Assembly (NCBI RefSeq): GCF_015706575.1
Contig: NW_024037072.1
Location: 14,757,162 to 14,821,161 of the forward strand
DNA: 64,000 nucleotides
DNA from: Patiria miniata
Taxonomy: Eukaryota; Echinodermata; Asteroidea; Valvatida; Asterinidae
Direction of reading: 5' to 3'
Shown here piece after piece: positions 54,501 to 64,000 of this stretch (the stretch's first letter is position 1; every line of letters begins with the position of its first letter). The translations under genes and the position numbers were made by a program. Below the pieces are notes generated by a model. The model saw nothing but the letters and a program-made list of their open reading frames with translations. It ran no database searches and had not been told where the DNA came from.

Positions 54501-57500
54501 TTGTCCATAAAAGGGTTGTGGAAAGATGTCAAAATTATTTTGGTGTCCGATAACAAGCTTGACCCACTTAAATGTACGTGATATCTGACCAGCTCAGTAA
54601 AAAAAATTATGCAAAGCGCTTCGTGAAAATATTCGTTCTGAATAATCCAGTTCGGTATTCCAAAATAGTCTGGTGCACAGCAAGATTCAACAGTTTTGTT
54701 TTTTCCGGAATGACCACAGCAGGCAAATGCACACAAGGCCATGAGGGACGTGGTAACCAAATCTGCATTCTGCACAATGATTCATGCAATCGAAAAGAGA
54801 CGGAACTTTCGTTCGCACAAAAGTTTTGACACACAAGACACCTGAAGCACTTCACTGTCCAAAGGTTTTTTGCAAAATGTTGTACTTCACAGCACGATGG
54901 TGTGCAACTTTTCCTAGGATCAGCTGATTTCCATTGTTTTTCACTTCACGCTTATGCCATTAAAAAAAATTGAAAACACTTAATAAAGCCTTGTAAAAGT
55001 TAGAATTTCCTCTTTTTCTTTTTGGTTACTTCCCAGTTGTGTGCCTGCTTAAGGCTGTTTCTGAATTTCATGGCTACGGCTCGCAGTAACACACAATTCT
55101 GTGGGAAGTGGATTCAGCCGCTTCCATAGTCTCTTGCCTAGCCATAGCCATGCTAGACGTAGTCACTAGCATTTTGTGAAGAGTCACATATGTTTAGATA
55201 TGTGGCGCATTGTAAAAATTACACTCTTTGTTGTTAACAGGGAGAAGTGCCGGAGAATATAGCCCAAGGCATGGCCGTCCTGGGCCCCAATATCTCCCTG
55301 GATGCGCTGGTCATGAGCCTGGTGATCGGTGTGGGGACTCTGTCAGGTAAGGCTTAATACAAACTATGAGGGCAAGTTTTGTGCTGAAATCTTGATTCAG
55401 TTCATGGACATGCTTACTATATTTTAAAATGAAATATTGTTGATGTACCCTAACGTGGCGCGGCCCCTAACGTGGCGCACTTTGATTTTTCGCCTGTAGC
55501 GCCTACCTAGAGCAAAAGTTTTAACTGAAATTTCACCAAAAGTGAAATTTCATCAAGTTCTAAACACTCCTGTTCATAAATCGCGAGTTTATTTACCCGT
55601 AACAAAGTTAGAAGAAAATTTTATTTTGGCGTGATTTTCCGATTTTATTTTCAAGTACAAAGTGAACCCTTTGAAAATGCCCCGAAAAATAAGAAAATAA
55701 TTTTCTGACAAACATCTGGCTGGGTATGTAAGTAGAGATAATAATGATTTATCAAGTTTACAGAAATTCTTAAATGTTAATTTGGAATTTTTTGAGATTT
55801 ATTCAAGTGCGCTTAGGGAACGTTAGGGAACACTCTTCCAATTTGTGCCCAAATTCCGGACGCCACCGTTTTTGAATTTCGGATTAAATTTTATGAAACC
55901 GAAGTTGTTCACAGAGGTTTAATAGCAAGCATTAATAAGGTAAAAGTACTAGTATTTTACTGCATGAATATCCTAAAGCTCAACCAGAAGAAAAAGTCCT
56001 TAATTTCATAAAAATATTTCTTGTGTTTTTTTTTTGTCTTTAGGAATTCCCAAGTTGGAAGTGATGTGCTGCTTTGGATGCCTGTCCGTGGTTGCAAACT
56101 TCTTTGTCTTCATGACTTTCTTCCCCGCATGCCTGTCACTTGTCCTAGAGGTAATCTATTTTTATATTTTCCATATGTTTTTACCAAGGTGTTTTCTTGC
56201 TTAGTATACAACTTCATTCACTAGCTTTAATGTAGGCCATATGGTAATTTTTGGTGTGAAATATTTTAAAATTGAAGTTTCTTGTATACCAACAACACAG
56301 ACAATTGTCCCTAACTTTTGAGATCAATTATAAAGCAGGATGATCATTAAGAACAGTACATTGTACTAAAACAGCCAAACTGTGAAAAAAAAAATTTCAT
56401 TATCTTTACCCTGCCAACTCATTTCACTCATCACTGCAGCTTTCCAACAATAACCCCATCGGCCGTCCAGTCTGGCAACTCGGCCAGTTCACCAAGGTGC
56501 TTCAGGAAGAAGAAGACAAGAAACCCAACCCGGTCGTCCAACGGGTCAAGGTTATTATGGTAAGTGAGGGGTGTGGCTGTACTGGAATTGAATAGGGGGG
56601 AGTTAAGAAGTTAAAAGTTGTATGTGTAATTTATATGGAAACCGTGCACAAGTACCCCCTCAACGGTTACAAAGGGAGAGTTGGGGGAGACCACTGGAAG
56701 GGGCATTCGAACGCATTGCCAATGGCCAGGGTGACCATAATATCAGAGCCAAATTCTGCTAAATGTACATCAAAAATCTGTCAAATTCCCCAGAATTACT
56801 CGAAATACACTATAAACACTTAAAATCACATGCCGATTGGTAGCCTTAATTAAGATTCCAATTACATAATAAACAATCTAGTCACATAAAGATGTTGTGA
56901 AATTATTGGTAAATTTCGGGCAAAACGCAGATCCGGCCACGACAAAGTCCGTTTCCCAGTGAACCTCAGCACCTAGACCAGCCAACCTGTCCCATTATGC
57001 AAGGGTTTATTTGAAAGGATTGAAGCTTTTTTAAACAAACGTACACTTTTTTGTTCAAATTTGCTGTTTTTTTTGTCACATAACCATTTTTGCAAAATTC
57101 TGCCAGAAATCTGCCAAAAAAAATCCATTCTGTCAAATTTTCTGTCAAACTCGTTTTTAACAAAAAATCTGTCAAAGTTAACCGAGAAATCAGCTAAAAC
57201 GGTCACCCTGCCAACGGCGCCTGACCCTCACGGGAAGACACTGTGGGTTGTCGCACATTCAGAATAAAATAAGTTGTGCATAAAATAAGTCGTGCAAATA
57301 AAAAATTGAAGAAATATTAAAAACATTTCCAACTTGAATTTATTTCCCCCCAGTCCATGGGTCTGGTGCTGGTCCACGTCCACAGCCACCTGATGAAGGC
57401 AAGCGATAGCACTCTTGGCGAGGTCAGCACCCTGGTCAACATACCGGAGCTGGAGTTCTCCCGTAAAATTGAGCCAGAAATACCCCTCTGGCAGTTCAAT

Positions 57501-60500
57501 CTGAAAAAGTAAGTCACAAAGGTCGTAGAACTGCTGAGCACACAAGAAATGTGGTAAGCAAAAACCAGATTGTTGGCAAAAAATAATGTTCAGACATGCG
57601 ACTTTTCCTCGGATCCGCTGATTTCCTCGTTTTTTACTTCTCACGAATGCCATTACAAGTTGAAAAATACTGTACAAAGTCTTGTGTGGTTAGGAATTTC
57701 CTTGGTTTTTTTTCTTCTTAATTCCCATTTGTATGCCTAAACGTTATGTGATGTCTGTTGGTGTTGACTGACTTTTTGTTGGTCTTTTTTTAGCCAGAAA
57801 TAACGGCCGTTCAATTTGAAATTGTTGACATTGTCACCGGCATCTTGTGTTGTTTAGGTCATTGAACTGTTAAGCACGGAAGAAATGTGGTTAGCAAGAA
57901 ACAAGGTTACCGGCCACAATATCAAGTCATATGTATTGATGGTAACCGGTACTTCGCTAGTTTTTACTTAGCACATTAATTTGTTCAGCGATATTTCCTG
58001 CTTAGGACTACATTAAATATTATCCAAGTAACATGTCAGGACATTTTCAGGCTATGTCAACTAAAAAAAACTGCTTTGTGAAAAATATAATTGAAAGACT
58101 TAGGGGAGTGCAATATTTATGAGTCTCTTGCGGATGCTTTCAGATTAAGTCGTGTATAGCACATACCATTACTGCACTGCTCAGGTGTGCTTTTGGGGCA
58201 CAGGCAAGCGACCGTTGTGCCTTTTTCTTTTCTGGTAGCCCTTTACATTGAATGTCTTTCAGCCTGGTAACGAGAAGTTTTCAATAAAAAAAAAAAAATG
58301 TGCAATGCTTTCCCCTCAGATTCACCAGCCTCGGCATGGAGCAATTGGCCGTGCTGCTCCTGGCTGCTGTCCTGACCACCAAGTACATCTTCGTTGACAA
58401 AACCGAGTCTGAATCCGCGGAAGAAGAGACACCGGAGGAGCAGGCGACAGATGGAGCCATCGAAAACGAGCCAGAAACACAAACAGGTTTGTTGACGTGC
58501 TATGAACCAATTTCAGGCTGTGTTTCGTTACAGTTGGCCGAGTTGTAGGTCAATGCAGTCACGAGTCAGACTGCAAGTCAATGACACTTCAGTCGGAAGA
58601 GAGTTCACAATTCAGTCACCAGTCAGATTACTAGGAAAGATTGCAGTTAATTAGAATTGGAATGACAGAGGAATGCCTTTGGAAAATTTCACTTGAAAAG
58701 CATTTTATTTGACAAGAGACTGGAATAGCTTCGATGACTTTTAATTGACTTCGGAACGTGATGACTTAATTACAAGTCTGACAGCTAGCACAAAAACACT
58801 TGTGCAAACTTAAGCAGAAAAATATTGTACTTAGCATGAATCCAGGTTCAGATGATGTAATGCCTTGCACACGCATAGAGATGTTTATTTCTGTAATCAC
58901 TAATTGGGCAATTCCAGAGTTACGAAAGATTCAAAGGAAGTGTAATGTCCGTGACAAAGCCAATTAACCCTAACTCCCCAGGCATTAATATTTTGCTAGG
59001 ATGCAATCTCAATCCTGCAAAATCCTCCAACTACCTCCATGTAAAAATTGCATACAGCCTCAATCATGCAAAATCTTCCGTTATTTCTTGAAAGTGGTCT
59101 TTGGAGGGGTGACCACTGCCTCAATCCTGCGAAATCCTCCAGCAATCACTGTTAATATGTTGAGGCAGAGCCAGTAACATCCTGGAGCAGTGCGGAGGAT
59201 TTCAAGTATAATGCAGGCCTACATTTATGCACGGCTGAGCATAAACAACACAAGGTCCGGCCCAAGACCTTGACACAGTGCATCCTCCAAAATCAGCCAC
59301 GCATTTTTGTCGTGTAACCTCAATCCTACAAAATCCTTCATTTTGCAAATAGGATTTGGGAGGATTTGGGAAGGTTAGGGTTATCCATGATATCTAAGTA
59401 ATGATTCAGAGGAATGATTCAAAACTCCGAGTGTGTAATCTCCTTGACCAATGACCATTACTAGATGATGGATGAATAAGATTACAAAAATACATTTTCA
59501 GTTTATTCACTGAGTTTTAAAAGCTTTGTCACAGACATGACACAACACTACAATTGCCCTTACGCTTATCAAACTGTTTTCATTTTAATCTAAAATCACA
59601 GAAGAGCCGGCCGTCGTTGAGGAACTGCAGAAGAGCGCTTCCTGCGGAGTCCAGACAGACCCTGTCCGCTTTTCCCCCAAAGCCACCTTCACCGTCGGCG
59701 GGAAGGACTCGGACTCGGAGAGCATCGGAGACGAATCGGAGAGCACACGGGATGAGAATTCCAGACCCAGCTCCCCAACCGCTCCACGCTCCCTGCAGGA
59801 GTGCATCACTATCCTCAATTCAGGAGTGAGTTAGAACATTTTTCACAGAATTCATTATTAATTTTGAAAATTTCCATTAATGCATATTGAAGAATATTAA
59901 CCCGCCTGCTATTTCAGCAGTTACGGACAGTCAAAATTCACTTGAACTTCCCCCGCTATACTTGTAACAAAGGCTAGTCACCAGCAGTCAGATCATATGT
60001 CGAGCAAGCACTGTGTCTAGTCAAACTGGGTCGACAGACAAAGCAGGCGAGTTGTGGTCACAGCTGTTTTATCGCTCTCCCGGAGTCAAAGCAAAGCTGT
60101 GTCAAGTTACTTAGGCAGTCCAAGGCAGTCAATCCTGCTTTATGTAGGCTGGGAATTCTTACGGGTTGAAAACAGTCACATGATTGATTTTGACTGCAAG
60201 GACAACTTGGCACAGAATGTATGTTTGTATAGGAGGGTTAATTATCTGTTTACCATTTTGTCTGTTTAATCCTAGTTTCAATATTTCTCTTGCTCGTGGA
60301 AGCATGTCTCATCATCTTTGTGATTTGGTCTTCACTGAATAACAAAAAACATCACAGTACTGACCCTTGCTGTACACTGTGTTGGGCATGGCTATTGATA
60401 ACCAGCAATGCAACCAACCATAGAAGCGTAGTCCCAAATAGTCCAAAATAACACGTCACAAAACTTTCAAGGCAAACTTTGCAGAGGGTTAAAGAGTATT

Positions 60501-63500
60501 AACTTTTGCAAATTCACAGCACTGATTCTTGTCACAACACCACAAATGTGAATTTACCTTAATTTGTGCGTACAGTATGGACCAGCCTTTTGTCAAACTA
60601 TAATTAACTATATTGAAAATAACCTTGATTGAACTTGCTTTTAGTTTTGCACTTTGCTGTACAATTCAATTTTAACCAGATTTGTCGTAAGCATGTTATG
60701 ATGTGCACGATATGACGGTTGTAAAATTTGACTTTTCTGTAGGAAGTCATGGACCTGACGGATGACGAAGTGCGACTCCTCGTCGCCACCAAACACATCC
60801 CTGCTTACAAACTGGAAGACATCTTGCAGGACCCTGAGAGAGGCGTGGCCATCCGCAGACAGATCTACAGCCAGCAGCTGCCCAAGGCATGGGCGCTCAG
60901 TGACCTGCCTTACACCGGCTACCAGTACTCATACGTAAGTCAGGGCCTGATGGACTGATCCATTACCCACTACCCCATGGCGTTTTGACCAATCATGGCC
61001 TTGATATTTACATCCGACATGCATGCACAAAAGTCTCACACATGGGCCTTATGCACGAATTTACCATTTTTTGTCGAGTTCGCTGAATGTATTTCATAAA
61101 TTGTTAAATGTTGAATGGGATAGTGCCAGACTATATATGGAGCCTTATTTTACTGTAATTTTTTTTTCAAATCTGGCTTAAAACATTAAGGAATGTTTAA
61201 TTACAAATTTCAAATTTTGCATTGAAGGAGAAGTGTATTAATGAGTAATTTACGTTTTTTTTTTTTTTTTGCAAGTTCCCAAATTTTTTGTCTACTTCAC
61301 TTTCAATTCAATATGGCCGACTCGTGCATAAGGCCCATAAGTATGACAGAGACAGCTGGATCATGCAGAGTGGCGCTGGACAGGCACATGTGTTGTCGCC
61401 GATGTGTGTAGCGGGCAGGGCCAAATGAATACATTTTAACTCTCAAAAAATCAAGCTGTTGGGTGCTAGTCGTGAGTCCTGCCGCACATGCTCCACCAGT
61501 GCATCGCATTCTGCTGACGTGCGAGAAACAACATTTATGTCTTGGTGCTGTGTGTATTATGTGTCACACACACAATATGTAGCGTACATTGAATGGACAC
61601 AGCTGAAAATACGTATGCTATGCCACCAAATGTCTGCCACATCCAATGTAAACAATCAGGTTTTTTGGTCTTTTTTTCGGGAACGGTATAATACGTTAGG
61701 TTAGTTTCCTTTCAACCAGACTTTTGAAATACAAGTGAACAATCCAAACATAAAATGTGGGGATTTCGGTCCCTAATGTCCCTTTAACACTTAACACATT
61801 AGTAATTTCTTCTTTGTATGCTGTGTTATACTTTTGACAAGTCAGTCATTTCTTACTCTCGTTGATTTGCACACTGCAGGTCATGGGGGCTTGCTGCGAG
61901 AACGTGATTGGCTACATGCCGTTACCGGTGGGCGTGGCCGGTCCCTTGCTGATGGACGGAGAAGAGTTCTACGTCCCCATGGGAACCACGGAGGGTTGCC
62001 TGGTAGCCAGCACCAACAGGGGATGCAGAGCCATTCAGGTAAAGCACACATGGAAAGTTAAGGCCGGTCCCTGCTTTGTTTTAGTAGTACACAAATTTGA
62101 CATCACATAACATTCTCTGTGAAATTTATTGGATTTGAGATGTGAACACTGTACTAGTGCAATACCAACTGAGCTATCCAGCCCTATGTTTGCTGTCTAA
62201 GATACAAGGTCGTTTCTTTGGATATCATATTTTATTTGTTTTATAAAATGTAGTAGGAAATCCAGATTTGACATCTTGGATATTGTATAACTTGTTTGCA
62301 TAAACAGGCTGCCGGTGGAGTCAAGAGTATGGTTGTTGCTGACGGAATGACAAGAGGACCGGTAGCAAGTCTACCCTCAGCCAAGGACGCGAGGTAGGAC
62401 CAAATTTTCTGTTAACAACGCCCCGCCCCTCCCCCACTTGGTTTGATCCCCAGTTAGTATTCTTGATGTCAGGTGTACATTTGTAGCTCGTGCCGGTTGC
62501 TACTGTGCTTGATGCCTGACCTAACACTCCCAGATCACTGAAAAATCTACCAGGTTAAAGTAATTTCACTGGGGTGGGGATTTGAACCTGTGACCGTTGC
62601 AATATCGTACTGATGTTCTGTATATCAACTAAGCTATCCAGCCTCATGTTGGCTAGTCTTTGTCCAAAACTGGATTGGATTTTGTTGCGTTAATGCAGCT
62701 GGTCGCGTTTCCCGGCAAGCGCAGTCTAGCCACTGTGACAGTGGAGGGTGCTATCAACAAGATGAATCATACCCATAGTCTTGGGAATGTTGACACTTGG
62801 ACCCAAGACATTCCAAGCATACCTCAAAACACAATATAATCAAACTAGTGTGCGCACATGAGGTATGCTCAGAATTGTTTTGGGGGGTCTTTAGTGCCAT
62901 TACTATCTATAAACCAAATAAGCTTTTCAACAAAAATATTGTCAGTTACTTTTTTAGATAGCTGCAAAACCTTTATAGGAACCAAATCCAGTTTTAGCTA
63001 CCCATGCATACTCAAATAGGAACAGATCTGAACATAATGCTTAGGTCAGCACACAGCTTTCTCACACTCACAAGTATGAAGTATGTAGGACCCGTGTTCT
63101 GTAATTTTACTTCTCTCTGTTCTACAGCGTGGTCAAACTCTGGCTGGAGGACCCGGACAACTTTGCGACCATCAAGGAGAGCTTTGACTCCACCAGCCGC
63201 TTTGCTCGTCTCAAGAGCATCCAGGTCAGCCTGGCTGGGCGTCATCTCTTCATGCGCTTCCAAGCTTTCACTGGCGACGCCATGGGCATGAACATGCTGT
63301 CCAAGGTAATGTCAGAAAGATTATACATCAATGACTTGGACTATTTGTTACGTGTTCTGATTTTTTTGGACGATTTTGTAGAAGTGTATCAGTTCAAGAA
63401 ATGCATAACCCAAAAATTAAACAGGCGGTTGGATTTATTTATTAAATCTTTCTGACATTAAGAACTTCAAATGGGCGTAATTTGGTCAAGGAAAGTCCAA

Positions 63501-63924
63501 TCTATATTTTTCATCTCTATTTTGACATAACTTTAAGAAACCTTTTTTGACCAGCTGCGCAAAAGTGTCTGTTTTTGACAGAACATGTCTCAAATGTGAA
63601 TATTATTCTGCAGGCGACATCCTTATTTATTTTTTTCCATTCCCCCCCCCCCCATATATCGGTTACCATGAGTGAATTGCTTTTCCTAAAATGTTACCAA
63701 GCTTCCTACTCGGAAACTTTTTTGAAAAACGTTGGTCATTCCTTAATCTTCAGGGTACCGAGAAGGCCTTACGCAAGATCCAAGAGCACTTCCCAATCTT
63801 TGAGATCCTGAGTCTCAGCGGCAACTACTGCACAGACAAGAAGCCGGCCGCCATCAACTGGATCGGCGGACGCGGCAAGTCGGTGGTCAGCGAATGCACC
63901 ATACCAGCACACGTCATAGAAAAG
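51359..63924 (+). CDS. HMGCR: 3-hydroxy-3-methylglutaryl-CoA reductase, N-terminal 704 codons (3' end beyond window)
   Basis: Fifteen coding exons joined in phase: 51359-51520, 52268-52379, 53579-53666, 54128-54212, 55241-55346, 56044-56150, 56440-56559, 57354-57508, 58320-58486, 59602-59825, 60743-60934, 61880-62038, 62308-62393, 63128-63305, 63754-63924. HMGCR is the ER membrane enzyme that makes mevalonate from HMG-CoA with NADPH, the committed step of isoprenoid and sterol synthesis. The start [10 protein letters not shown] and HPWEVIVGT match vertebrates. Membrane segments and the sterol-sensing domain fill about 1-335, an acidic linker 340-440, then the catalytic domain with [17 protein letters not shown] (Glu544 = human Glu559), DAMGMNM and [12 protein letters not shown] (Lys676 = human Lys691). 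Lys88 and Lys248 match the human ubiquitination sites Lys89 and Lys248. The catalytic Asp and His lie beyond the window. Confidence 0.97.
51781..51884. mobile_element. Short MITE, TGGGCCTTATTCAC ends
   Basis: About 104 bp with ends TATGGGCCTTATTCAC and GTGAATAAGGCCCATA; related ends occur at 61043-61341. HMGCR intron. Confidence 0.65.
52268..52379 (+). CDS. HMGCR: HMGCR exon: start of sterol-sensing domain
   Basis: 112 nt; [19 protein letters not shown], then [19 protein letters not shown]. The Insig-contact tetrapeptide YIYF of mammals reads YIYM here (74-77); Lys88 is kept. Confidence 0.96.
53579..53666 (+). CDS. HMGCR: HMGCR exon: sterol-sensing domain
   Basis: 88 nt; [20 protein letters not shown] then FGLELTGLN, a membrane segment; acceptor CTATCGTAG, donor CTCAA|GTAAGT. 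Confidence 0.95.
54128..54212 (+). CDS. HMGCR: HMGCR exon: sterol-sensing domain
   Basis: 85 nt; [20 protein letters not shown] then FALSSGSQ, nearly identical to vertebrates; donor CCCAG|GTGAGT. Confidence 0.96.
55241..55346 (+). CDS. HMGCR: HMGCR exon: sterol-sensing domain
   Basis: 106 nt; [20 protein letters not shown] then [16 protein letters not shown]; acceptor TTGTTAACAG, donor GTCAG|GTAAGG. Confidence 0.96.
55440..55967 (-). mobile_element. MITE, CCCTAACGTGGCGC family, truncated
   Basis: Inverted relative of 39687-40307; TATTG (complement of CAATA) lies just outside its intact end, and the other end is missing. HMGCR intron before exon 56044. Confidence 0.75.
56044..56150 (+). CDS. 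HMGCR: HMGCR exon: sterol-sensing domain
   Basis: 107 nt; [20 protein letters not shown] then [15 protein letters not shown]; donor CTAGAG|GTAATC. Confidence 0.96.
56440..56559 (+). CDS. HMGCR: HMGCR exon: cytosolic loop with conserved Lys248
   Basis: 120 nt; [20 protein letters not shown] then [20 protein letters not shown]. The Lys before PNP is residue 248, matching the human degradation-linked Lys248. Confidence 0.96.
56727..57210. mobile_element. hAT-like MITE, CAGGGTGACC ends, 8-bp duplication
   Basis: 484 bp, inverted relative to 26070-26576; flanked by CCAATGGC and CCAACGGC (7 of 8 identical). HMGCR intron before exon 57354. Confidence 0.87.
57354..57508 (+). CDS. HMGCR: HMGCR exon: membrane and lumenal loop
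   Basis: 155 nt; [20 protein letters not shown] then a lumenal stretch ending PLWQFNLKK. The human loop has an N-glycosylation site here; in this version a clear NXS/T was not seen. Confidence 0.94.
58320..58486 (+). CDS. HMGCR: HMGCR exon: last membrane segment and start of linker
   Basis: 167 nt; [20 protein letters not shown] is the last membrane segment, followed by an acidic linker ([14 protein letters not shown]). Donor ACAG|GTTTGT. Confidence 0.94.
58968..59380. mobile_element. piggyBac-like MITE, CCCTAAC ends
   Basis: Follows TTAA (58964-58967) and ends GGTTAGGG followed by TTAT. It contains a repeated motif (CAATCCTGCAAAATCCTCC-like, at least four times). Related ends at 33184-33493. 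HMGCR intron. Confidence 0.6.
59602..59825 (+). CDS. HMGCR: HMGCR exon: linker
   Basis: 224 nt; low-complexity Ser/Asp/Glu-rich linker ([14 protein letters not shown]) ending in the conserved [12 protein letters not shown]. As in other animals this part diverges fast. Confidence 0.93.
59901..60237. mobile_element. MITE, CCTGCTATTT family, TTAA target
   Basis: 337 bp between TTAA sites with ends CCCGCCTGCTATTT and AGGAGGG; sister of 50488-50851. HMGCR intron before exon 60743. Confidence 0.8.
60743..60934 (+). CDS. HMGCR: HMGCR exon: start of catalytic domain
   Basis: 192 nt; [20 protein letters not shown] then [20 protein letters not shown]; ends GYQYSY at donor TAC|GTAAGT. Confidence 0.96.
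61043..61341. mobile_element. MITE, ATGGGCCTTATGCACGA ends
   Basis: About 299 bp; left ATGGGCCTTATGCACGA and right TCGTGCATAAGGCCCAT are exact complements. Related to 51781-51884. HMGCR intron. Confidence 0.72.
61540..61770 (+). repeat. Dispersed repeat (shared with 41224-41450)
   Basis: Same block order as the other copy (TTGGTGCTGTGT, TGTCACACACAC, GTAAACAATCAGG, GTTAGTTTCCTTTCAACC). No terminal repeats seen. Confidence 0.6.
61880..62038 (+). CDS. HMGCR: HMGCR exon: catalytic glutamate
   Basis: 159 nt; [20 protein letters not shown] through [28 protein letters not shown] binds HMG-CoA; the Glu in TTEG is the catalytic acid. Confidence 0.97.
62140..62195 (-). repeat. tRNA-like relic
   Basis: On the minus strand GGCTGGATAGCTCAGTTGGT resembles a tRNA 5' half with A box; a matching B box is not clear. 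A similar relic (minus, about 62565-62645) has both A box (GGATAGCTTAGTTGATA) and B box (AGGTTCAAATCCC). Confidence 0.5.
62308..62393 (+). CDS. HMGCR: HMGCR exon: NADPH-domain entry
   Basis: 86 nt; [20 protein letters not shown] then SLPSAKDA; donor GCGAG|GTAGGA is less typical but phase fits the next exon. Confidence 0.94.
62565..62645 (-). repeat. tRNA-like relic or SINE head
   Basis: GGCTGGATAGCTTAGTTGAT at the 5' side and CACAGGTTCAAATCCCCAC at the 3' side on the minus strand, spaced like tRNA A and B boxes, but without a sound acceptor stem. Confidence 0.5.
62880..62985. mobile_element. MITE fragment, AGTCCATCATTTG family
   Basis: Matches the right part of 18181-18720 (ACCAAATAAGCTTTTCAACA, GTCAGTTACTTTTTTAGATAG) but lacks the ends. 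Confidence 0.55.
63128..63305 (+). CDS. HMGCR: HMGCR exon: DAMGMNM motif
   Basis: 178 nt; [20 protein letters not shown] through [18 protein letters not shown] is a class I HMGCR signature. Confidence 0.97.
63754..63924 (+). CDS. HMGCR: HMGCR exon: catalytic lysine (last in window)
   Basis: 171 nt; [18 protein letters not shown], then [20 protein letters not shown] and PAHVIEK. The first Lys of DKK is the catalytic Lys. Donor AAAAG|GTACAG; the gene goes on to the right. Confidence 0.97.
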
Positions 63925-64000
63925 GTACAGTTGTACTTTCCATCAGCATCTGGGTGAAGCGATAGCTAGAGTTGTGTATTATGAATACTGCTGAATGAGG

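Noticed and set aside
1-64000. CRISPR array, prokaryotic operons, virus-like or retroviral elements
   Set aside because: No spaced direct repeats, no bacterial gene organisation, and no reverse transcriptase, integrase, capsid or envelope segment was recognised.

Overview
The window looks like the nuclear genome of an invertebrate deuterostome, most likely an echinoderm such as a sea star. This rests on compact GC-richer exons with GT-AG introns of about 0.4-4 kb in AT-rich DNA, metazoan proteins close to but distinct from vertebrate ones, and a dense load of short inverted-repeat transposons. The species is an inference, not something the sequence proves.

Four protein-coding genes were assembled exon by exon from splice sites, codon phase and remembered family sequences. 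On the minus strand: the 5' part of a membrane-anchored collagen gene (90-12196, running off the left edge); a complete DTWD2-type tRNA-uridine aminocarboxypropyltransferase gene (17340-25907, five exons, 267 aa); and a complete ribosomal protein L17 gene (27706-32138, six coding exons, 184 aa). On the plus strand: the first fifteen coding exons (704 codons) of HMG-CoA reductase (51359-63924, running off the right edge), with a candidate promoter and 5' exon at about 47440-47840. The genes are unrelated housekeeping or cell-surface genes; nothing suggests an operon or a shared pathway.

The rest is introns and intergenic DNA packed with MITEs, several with target duplications readable in the sequence: 8-bp duplications (hAT-like CAGGGTGACC family; GGTAATCC family; GGAAAGATTTCC family), 3-bp TTA/TAA (PIF/Harbinger-like), TA (Tc1/mariner-like) and TTAA (piggyBac/Kolobok-like). 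There are also tRNA-derived SINEs, long palindromes, a 426-bp tandem duplication and many poly-G/poly-C tracts. No transposase, reverse transcriptase, virus-like element or CRISPR array was recognised.

The most interesting signals are: (1) a 190-bp tandem array in DTWD2 intron 2 that repeats the 5' part of exon 3 five more times, each copy open, with a 3' splice site and a 117-nt phase-symmetric exon-like unit; (2) a cluster of SRE-1-like ATCACCCCA motifs in HMG-CoA reductase intron 1, matching the known sterol control of this gene in vertebrates; (3) a candidate upstream HMGCR exon that would splice in frame and lengthen the N-terminus; (4) a 333-bp hierarchical palindrome at 34325-34657; and (5) nested MITEs whose empty sites are present elsewhere in the same window.
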